Assembly: GCA_027371625.1 (NCBI GenBank)
Contig: DAHXMQ010000353.1
Span: 1 to 8,870 of the forward strand
Source of the DNA: Candidatus Methanoperedentaceae archaeon
GTDB lineage: Archaea > Halobacteriota > Methanosarcinia > Methanosarcinales > Methanoperedenaceae
DNA length: 8,870 bases
Reading direction: 5' to 3'
Shown here: positions 5,388 to 8,870 of the stretch, piece after piece
How the letters are laid out: each line of letters opens with the position of its first letter
How positions within the stretch are numbered: the first letter of the stretch is position 1
The notes under the pieces: model-generated
The model's database searches: none
What the model was told of the DNA's origin: nothing
The model's input: only the letters and a program-made list of their open reading frames with translations
Made by a program: the position numbers and the translations under genes

Positions 5388-5399
5388 TTTATCAATATA
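5388..5399 (+). promoter_or_regulatory. TATA-type promoter of the zinc-ribbon gene
   Basis: TTTATCAATATA begins 32 bases before ATG 5420, the same word and same distance as the promoter at 2510-2520. It predicts a leaderless transcript and selects 5420 as the start within a longer open frame. Confidence 0.6.
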
Positions 5400-5419
5400 G
5401 AGAATCAATAAACTTACGT

Positions 5420-5581
5420 ATGCGCCCGTGTATATGTGGAAGCGAGGAGTTCGTCACACAGCCGAACAGGTATGATGTTTATCAGATTATAGACGGGAGG
5501 TTGGAGTATCAAAGGTCTGAGTCGGTTGATGATGGATTGACGGTTTATTGTAGAGAATGCGGTAAGCGATATGAAAAATAA
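5420..5581 (+). CDS. 53-residue zinc-ribbon protein
   Basis: A small protein, MRPCICGSEEFVT... to CGKRYEK, with two cysteine pairs: CIC at residues 4-6 followed by GSEEF, and CREC near residues 44-47 followed by GKRYE. The two knuckles are separated by a strand-rich stretch (YDVYQIIDGRLEYQ), the layout of a zinc ribbon. It may bind nucleic acid or be a small regulator; no family is recognised. The open frame extends further upstream, but the part before 5420 overlaps repeats and the tail of the nuclease gene and has no protein-like character. Start 5420 is chosen for the zinc ribbon itself and for the TATA box at the typical distance. Confidence 0.68.
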   Translation: MRPCICGSEEFVTQPNRYDVYQIIDGRLEYQRSESVDDGLTVYCRECGKRYEK

Positions 5582-5584
5582 AAA

Positions 5585-5657
5585 CCGCAGATAAACGCAG
5601 ATTTTTCCATAATGCCTTTGCTGCCTTCGCTTTGCGTTCTTTGCGCCCTTTGCGGTG
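5585..5657 (+). repeat. CGCAGAT word repeat followed by CTTTGCG module A, copy 3
   Basis: CCGCAGATAAACGCAGAT (5585-5602) has two CGCAGAT words ten bases apart. After 27 bases comes CTTTGCGTTCTTTGCGCCC and TTTGCGGTG (5630-5657). The latter directly abuts the next hairpin module without module B. Both are non-coding and fill the space between the zinc-ribbon gene and the next unit. Confidence 0.6.
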
Positions 5658-5660
5658 TAA

Positions 5661-5710
5661 AGCGCCGCATATTTATCACATTTTAAATATTAAATTTCGG
5701 CGCCGATATG
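5661..5710 (+). repeat. Hairpin module C, copy 5
   Basis: AGCGCCGC-ATATTTA on the left and TAAATTT-CGGCGCC on the right. The outer arm pairs over six bases, the C bulge is kept, and six of seven inner pairs remain. The loop is TCACATTTTAAATAT. Module D follows immediately (5711-5750). Confidence 0.8.
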
Positions 5711-5750
5711 CTACCGATGCGACCTCCCAGCATTAAAAACCGTGCAACAT
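5711..5750 (+). repeat. Module D, copy 3
   Basis: Contains CCCAGCATTAAAAACCGTGC followed by AACAT, nearly identical to 2441-2465. It links the hairpin module to the ACGAACT repeats, in the same order as before the PLD nuclease gene. Confidence 0.65.
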
Positions 5751-5755
5751 AAACA

Positions 5756-5784
5756 ACGAACTCCTACGAACTCAATACGAACTC
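5756..5784 (+). repeat. Three ACGAACTC direct repeats upstream of the PD-(D/E)XK-like gene
   Basis: ACGAACTCCT, ACGAACTCAAT and ACGAACTC at 10-11-base steps, matching the 4174-4204 group before the PLD nuclease. They end 66 bases before the ATG at 5850. A TTTATTTAA stretch at 5833-5841 is the nearest AT-rich box but is only 17 bases from that ATG, which is too close for a normal TATA position. Confidence 0.65.
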
Positions 5785-5849
5785 ACGTAAAGGAAGTCTA
5801 TGTCGCACTCGAAACCGTTAAGATCAAAGGATTTTATTTAAGTCCGTAA

Positions 5850-6602
5850 ATGAAGAACGAGAGTAAACTGACTTGGAAGGATGTCGTGAGGGAAGCTCTT
5901 GCAGAAATTGGGAACTCAGGACATCTGGATGATATTAACTCGCAAATTGAGGGGCACTGGAAAACAAAAACAAATCCGACATGGAAGGATACTGTCAGGC
6001 GGACGCTTCAGCAGTACAGCATTTTTTATCAGGAGGAGAAGGGGAGTGGGATATGGTTTCTCAGGGAGGAAAAGCCGCTTGAGGAATTTGACCCTAAAAA
6101 GAATCCTAATCCGCAGCATGAGGACGTTCAGGGGATGCTGCTTGAACTCGGAAAGATATACGGTTATGAAACCTCAACAGCAATCAATGATGCCAAGAAG
6201 AAATTTATGAACATGCCTATTGAAAAAGTCGCAACCATAAAAGAATTTCAAAGTGATTTATTTCATCCAAAAATTGTAGAGGTAGTGAGTCATATAGATG
6301 TTCTATGGTTTGGTGGTGATACTGATATGCTTGTGCCTGAGTTTGCTTTTGAAATAGAGCATACAACCGATGTGACAAAAGGACTTGGCAGGCTTCTTGA
6401 CCTTCACAGGTCGGGTCAGAGGACAAGGCTGTTTGTAATCCTGCCGATAGATAAAATGAGCAAGTTCGATAAAGAGATAGGGCGCAGTCTTTTCAGGGAT
6501 ATAAAAGGGGTCTGCCGGGCAAGAACTTATGAGCCGCTTGTCAAGCTCTATACTCTGGCGAAGGAGCATAATCTACAGAAGACAGAATTCTTTGGGGAGT
6601 AA
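5850..6602 (+). CDS. Winged-helix protein with PD-(D/E)XK-like nuclease domain
   Basis: A 250-residue soluble protein. Residues 8-75 look like a HARE-HTH/restriction-type winged helix: TWKDVVREALAEIG, GHLDDINSQI, TWKDTVRRTLQQYS and the strand GSGIWFLRE. From about residue 88 comes an alpha/beta domain: HEDVQGMLLELGKIYGY (possible first-helix Glu), IDVLWF with Asp150, FAFEIEH with Glu168 and Glu170, then GLGRLLDLHRSG and strand RTRLFVILP. The Asp-(about 17)-Glu-X-Glu pattern and the following helix and strand fit a PD-(D/E)XK nuclease core in which Glu replaces the usual Lys. A DNA-cleaving defence role is likely but inferred. No methyltransferase partner is adjacent. The ATG at 5850 is the first in frame. 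Confidence 0.72.
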   Translation: MKNESKLTWKDVVREALAEIGNSGHLDDINSQIEGHWKTKTNPTWKDTVRRTLQQYSIFYQEEKGSGIWFLREEKPLEEFDPKKNPNPQHEDVQGMLLELGKIYGYETSTAINDAKKKFMNMPIEKVATIKEFQSDLFHPKIVEVVSHIDVLWFGGDTDMLVPEFAFEIEHTTDVTKGLGRLLDLHRSGQRTRLFVILPIDKMSKFDKEIGRSLFRDIKGVCRARTYEPLVKLYTLAKEHNLQKTEFFGE

Positions 6603-6630
6603 GTAGCGCCAATACATACTGCCTCATCGC

Positions 6631-6679
6631 AGCGCCACATATTTATCACTTTTTAAATATTAATTCTCGGCGCCGATAG
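6631..6679 (+). repeat. Hairpin module C, copy 6 (end of the accessory array)
   Basis: AGCGCCACATATTTATCAC, then TTTTTAAATATTAATTCT and CGGCGCCGATAG. Outer pairing covers five bases and inner pairing is partial. It lies 29 bases after the stop of the last + strand gene and is followed only by the end of a - strand gene. It therefore cannot be a promoter for a downstream + strand gene. Confidence 0.75.
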
Positions 6680-6695
6680 GTTTCCGATGCAACCA

Positions 6696-6703
6696 TTTTT
6701 TTT
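6696..6703 (+). terminator. T8 tract, likely transcription terminator after the array
   Basis: Eight consecutive T on the + strand, 17 bases after the last hairpin module, in the gap between convergent genes. Archaeal intrinsic termination needs mainly a T-run in the coding strand, so + strand transcripts from the array could end here. A second run of T at 6716-6721 may help. Confidence 0.5.
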
Positions 6704-6720
6704 AAAGCAAAGAACTTTTT

Positions 6721-8079
6721 TCATTGGACTTGAAGAAGCGGAATTTTACGTAAAGCCGAGCCTATCGCATCAATAATTAAAGGTTCAGGGATTACTTTTT
6801 CTCTTTCAGAACTCCATTTATATCTATCATTCGGCGGGGTAATTTCTGAAGGCACCCATAAATCCGGTAAATATTTTCGAGCTTCTTCAGGTGATAAAGT
6901 TTTAAGGAAAAGAACTTCTTCTTTAGTAAAATTACTCTTGTTTTCCAGAAGTTTACTGTGGTAAGGAAAATCATGCCTCACACAAATATTCGTCCTTCTG
7001 ACATTTTTTCTAAACTGTTTAACTTCCGCATCTGTCCAATTTGCATTAATATGATAATCGTTGCCATCGTTTTGGTTTTTTAAGGGCTTATAATTGTCAT
7101 GTAGTTGAGTTAATGGTCTATTCCTGCAATCGGAAATTTGTACCTTCCATTCATAGCACTTTATTCGTTTATTCTCCATTTCTTTAAAGTCTAAATCCCA
7201 ATTGTAAATCATAAAAACATAGATGTCTTTCCGATGATAGCCCGCATTTTCTAAAACTTGTATTTGTTTCTCGACTACTGGATAGTGTTCATATCCCCAG
7301 TCCCAAGCTATCCGTGGTTCTCTGAACCCCGCTTTTTTTAACTTTGATGCTAATTCTGGATTTTTTAGCAGCAGCTTCCCATCAAAGCCACTCTGGGATT
7401 CACACCACCCTATTTTTCTCTGGCTTTTTAATTCGATTAATTCTTCCAAAAGCTCTTTAATATGGGGATTGTGCAGCAAATTATTATCATAAAAAACAAG
7501 ATTCTTTAGACCTAATTCCAATCCAGGCTCGATAATTTTTTTTATACTTTTCTTTGTTTCAAACTCCGGCTCTATTATCCATGTACCGCAGAAGGTGCAA
7601 TGCCTAAAACACCCTCTTGATGAGTGGACAATCTGATAATCAATATTATTTTCGCCATTCATTACAAGTTTGTAATCCGGGGATAATTTCTCTGCGCCTT
7701 TGTGAACTCCCTTAAACGTAGTGACTTTATATTTCTTGCATTTCTCTTGGAAATCAGGGTCGTTGCATCTTAAACTTGCATAAATTCCCCCAATTCTTAT
7801 TTCTGTTGTTTTTGGGTCAGGAAATCGCTCACGGTAGAATTTGGCGCATTCCCATACATGCTCTGACCAATAGGTAAAAAGGCTTGTAATTTCTATTCGT
7901 GAGGGAATTTTGAATTTTGTGGGTTCTTTTTTTCCTCGAACCAATTCTACGGTATAATTTTTACTTTTATAATAAGATGCAAGTTTTAAAAGACCAATTG
8001 GAAGGAAGTTTTTATGATTTTTACTCTTGGTTTTTGTTGGAAATTCTGGCTCGACAAGAAGGATATTTTGATTTTCCAT
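6721..8079 (-). CDS. Radical SAM protein with N-terminal B12-binding-like domain
   Basis: A 452-residue radical SAM enzyme. The N-terminal region begins NILLVEPEFP and continues FLPIGLLKLASYYKSKNYTV and later IRIGGIYASL, as in the B12-binding-like Rossmann domain, but no DxHxxG cobalamin motif is seen, so cobalamin use is doubtful. The 4Fe-4S cluster motif is CFRHCTFC at residues 157-164 (Cys157, 161, 164), preceded by VHSSRG. NLVFYDNNLLHNP and WCESQSGFDGKLL fit the following barrel strands. The C-terminal ~170 residues include TNICVRHDFPYHSKLLE and do not suggest a known subfamily; the substrate is unknown. It is 44 bases after a disrupted gene on the same strand. Base composition is more AT-rich than the ribosomal operon, which suggests transfer. 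Confidence 0.85.
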   Translation of the reverse strand: MENQNILLVEPEFPTKTKSKNHKNFLPIGLLKLASYYKSKNYTVELVRGKKEPTKFKIPSRIEITSLFTYWSEHVWECAKFYRERFPDPKTTEIRIGGIYASLRCNDPDFQEKCKKYKVTTFKGVHKGAEKLSPDYKLVMNGENNIDYQIVHSSRGCFRHCTFCGTWIIEPEFETKKSIKKIIEPGLELGLKNLVFYDNNLLHNPHIKELLEELIELKSQRKIGWCESQSGFDGKLLLKNPELASKLKKAGFREPRIAWDWGYEHYPVVEKQIQVLENAGYHRKDIYVFMIYNWDLDFKEMENKRIKCYEWKVQISDCRNRPLTQLHDNYKPLKNQNDGNDYHINANWTDAEVKQFRKNVRRTNICVRHDFPYHSKLLENKSNFTKEEVLFLKTLSPEEARKYLPDLWVPSEITPPNDRYKWSSEREKVIPEPLIIDAIGSALRKIPLLQVQ

Positions 8080-8101
8080 GTATTTACTAATTAGTCATTG
8101 G

Positions 8102-8110
8102 AATATAGAA
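8102..8110 (-). promoter_or_regulatory. Likely TATA box of the radical SAM gene
   Basis: On the - strand TTCTATATT is centred about 27 bases before the ATG at 8079, in the 44-base gap after the truncated gene. The gene may therefore still be expressed although the gene upstream was broken by the insertion sequence. Confidence 0.5.
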
Positions 8111-8123
8111 ATATTTCGATCAA

Positions 8124-8742
8124 TTAATAAGCAGAAAGTTTCGGGGCTTGTAAATCAGATTTTACAATAGATCCATCTCTAACAGTATCAAGTTCTAAAT
8201 TAACAACATCAAGTAATGTTTGTTCAGAAAGTGCTTTAGTTGTATGGCTACCACCGTATCTAAACCATGATACAAAATGAATCATTGGATTATTATTATA
8301 ACCAATATAATAAATAGGTTTATCAGATTTCACTTCATACCCTGAAGATTCTGCTTCCCTAAGAAGGTATGGAACAAACAATTTTTGACGATATTGCTCA
8401 GCATTTTCTTTTGATTTATACCAATTGAAGACATTTATGAATTTTTCTTTCTCTTCAACGGTTCTAATTAATCCTGTTAATTCTTTTTCAATGTTTCCAA
8501 TGACAAATAACTCTTCACCCTCTTGGATATGCTTCAAATTGAAAGTCATTAATAGTAAAAAATCGTTAGGAATTTGGTTCTTGAAGAAATTCTTTAAAGA
8601 ATTAATTCTCTTAAAATCTTTGTTCAAAATACCACCAAAAAAATCGAAAAAGGCTATATCGAAAGGGTATTCTATACTTATCTCTCCATATCTTTTTCCA
8701 GCCATCAAAATATCATCTAACTCACCTCTGAGGAGTGTTAGT
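8124..8742 (-). pseudogene. 3' part of a gene truncated by an IS3-family insertion (possible methyltransferase-like protein)
   Basis: About 205 residues of the original protein remain, from LLRGELDDILMAG to the stop at 8124. The segment EYPFDIAFFDFFGGI, then NSLKNFFKNQ and DFLLLMTFNLKH, has an acidic strand end, a glycine turn, a helix and a further strand, like motif IV and beyond of a class I SAM-dependent methyltransferase. This is only a tentative reading. The later part has YYIGYNNNPMIHFVSWFRYG. The frame stays open into the IS, where a TTG at 8792 or an ATG at 8783 would give a fused N-terminus (MFLNYLSTFWGAVQ) made from IS sequence. The native start is lost, so the gene is probably inactive. 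The gene is AT-rich like the radical SAM gene downstream, with which it may have formed an operon. Confidence 0.65.
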
Positions 8743-8870
8743 TGGACTGCACCCCAAAAAGTGGACAGGTAGTTAAGAAACATTCTTAACAAATGTCAAC
8801 AGAAAAGGGTGCAAATATGAAAACAAGGAAAAAATTCACACGAGAATTCAAAATATCGGTTCTTCGTGAA
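8743..8870 (+). mobile_element. Left end of an IS3-family insertion sequence
   Basis: The terminal inverted repeat starts TGGACTGCACCCCAAAAAGT then GGACA, the well-known form of IS3-family ends that begin with TG. OrfA starts 74 bases inside. Between them GTTAAGAA-ACA-TTCTTAAC (8772-8790) is a perfect 8-bp hairpin, perhaps protecting the transposase gene from read-through translation. The right end lies outside the window, so the target duplication cannot be checked. Confidence 0.88.
8817..8870 (+). CDS. IS3-family transposase OrfA, N-terminal fragment
   Basis: The first 18 codons read MKTRKKFTREFKISVLRE, the standard beginning of the helix-turn-helix OrfA protein of IS3-family elements, which binds the terminal repeats and is normally joined to OrfB by programmed frameshifting. 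The ATG at 8817 follows AAAAGGGTGCAAAT, an acceptable ribosome binding site. The gene continues beyond the right edge. Confidence 0.85.
   Translation, partial: MKTRKKFTREFKISVLRE

Noticed and set aside
5063..5419. Longer version of the zinc-ribbon gene starting upstream
   Set aside because: That part overlaps the nuclease gene and the A, B and C repeats, and the translation there looks like translated repeats. A well-placed TATA box supports 5420.
2277..5784. CRISPR array
   Set aside because: The repeats are not separated by uniform short spacers; genes lie between them and copies are diverged.
2374..6679. True integron with attC sites
   Set aside because: No GTTRRRY core or its complement is present at the hairpin ends and no integrase gene lies in the window. 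Only the cassette-like layout is kept as a hypothesis.
2248..6720. Borg-type extrachromosomal element
   Set aside because: The window is continuous with an essential polymerase/ribosomal operon, and the repeats are not perfect tandem arrays of the kind described for those elements.
8425..8772. + strand gene opposite the truncated gene
   Set aside because: The translation is low-complexity, rich in K, S and I, mirrors the AT-rich coding strand and ends inside the IS end.

Overview
The window comes from an archaeal chromosome. Positions 2-2247 carry the order rpoA2 (3' end), rpl30e, nusA-like, rps12, rps7, all in the archaeal form. Later genes have TATA-type promoters placed so that transcripts would be leaderless or nearly so. 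The protein flavour (TumE/TumA pair, clan AA aspartyl protease, short zinc ribbon) recalls Methanosarcinales or the anaerobic methanotroph relatives such as Ca. Methanoperedens. That assignment is inference only.

Region 1 (2-2247) is the tightly packed housekeeping operon of transcription and translation genes. A perfect 18-bp palindrome lies between the nusA-like gene and rps12. The elongation factor genes fusA and tuf, which follow rps7 in many archaea, do not follow it here.

Region 2 (2248-6720) is accessory and has an unusual regular build. Five small units, all on the + strand, are separated and bounded by six copies of a ~50-bp AT-rich hairpin module (2374-2425, 3310-3360, 4089-4131, 5305-5354, 5661-5710, 6631-6679). 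The units are: a small protein plus a retropepsin-like protease; a TumA-TumE type toxin-antitoxin pair; a phospholipase-D-fold nuclease broken by a one-base frameshift; a 53-residue zinc ribbon; and a winged-helix protein with a PD-(D/E)XK-like nuclease domain. The spacers also hold other repeat modules: CTTTGCG/CTTTGCGGTG words, inverted ACGGAT-rich elements with ATAGAACAC/GTGTTCTAT ends, and helically spaced ACGAACT triplets in front of both nuclease genes. The layout of one to two genes plus one folded site resembles a cassette array, but no integrase is in view and the sites lack the canonical integron core.

Region 3 (6721-8742) is AT-rich and on the - strand. It holds a complete B12-binding-like/radical SAM protein (452 aa) and, upstream of it, the 3' part of another gene. 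Region 4 (8743-8870) is the left end of an IS3-family insertion sequence with the start of its OrfA. Its insertion removed the 5' end of that gene.

In functional terms, the window is a conserved operon followed by a defence-like island of nucleases, a toxin-antitoxin pair and small regulators, followed in turn by a transposon-damaged operon. No tRNA, rRNA or CRISPR array was found.
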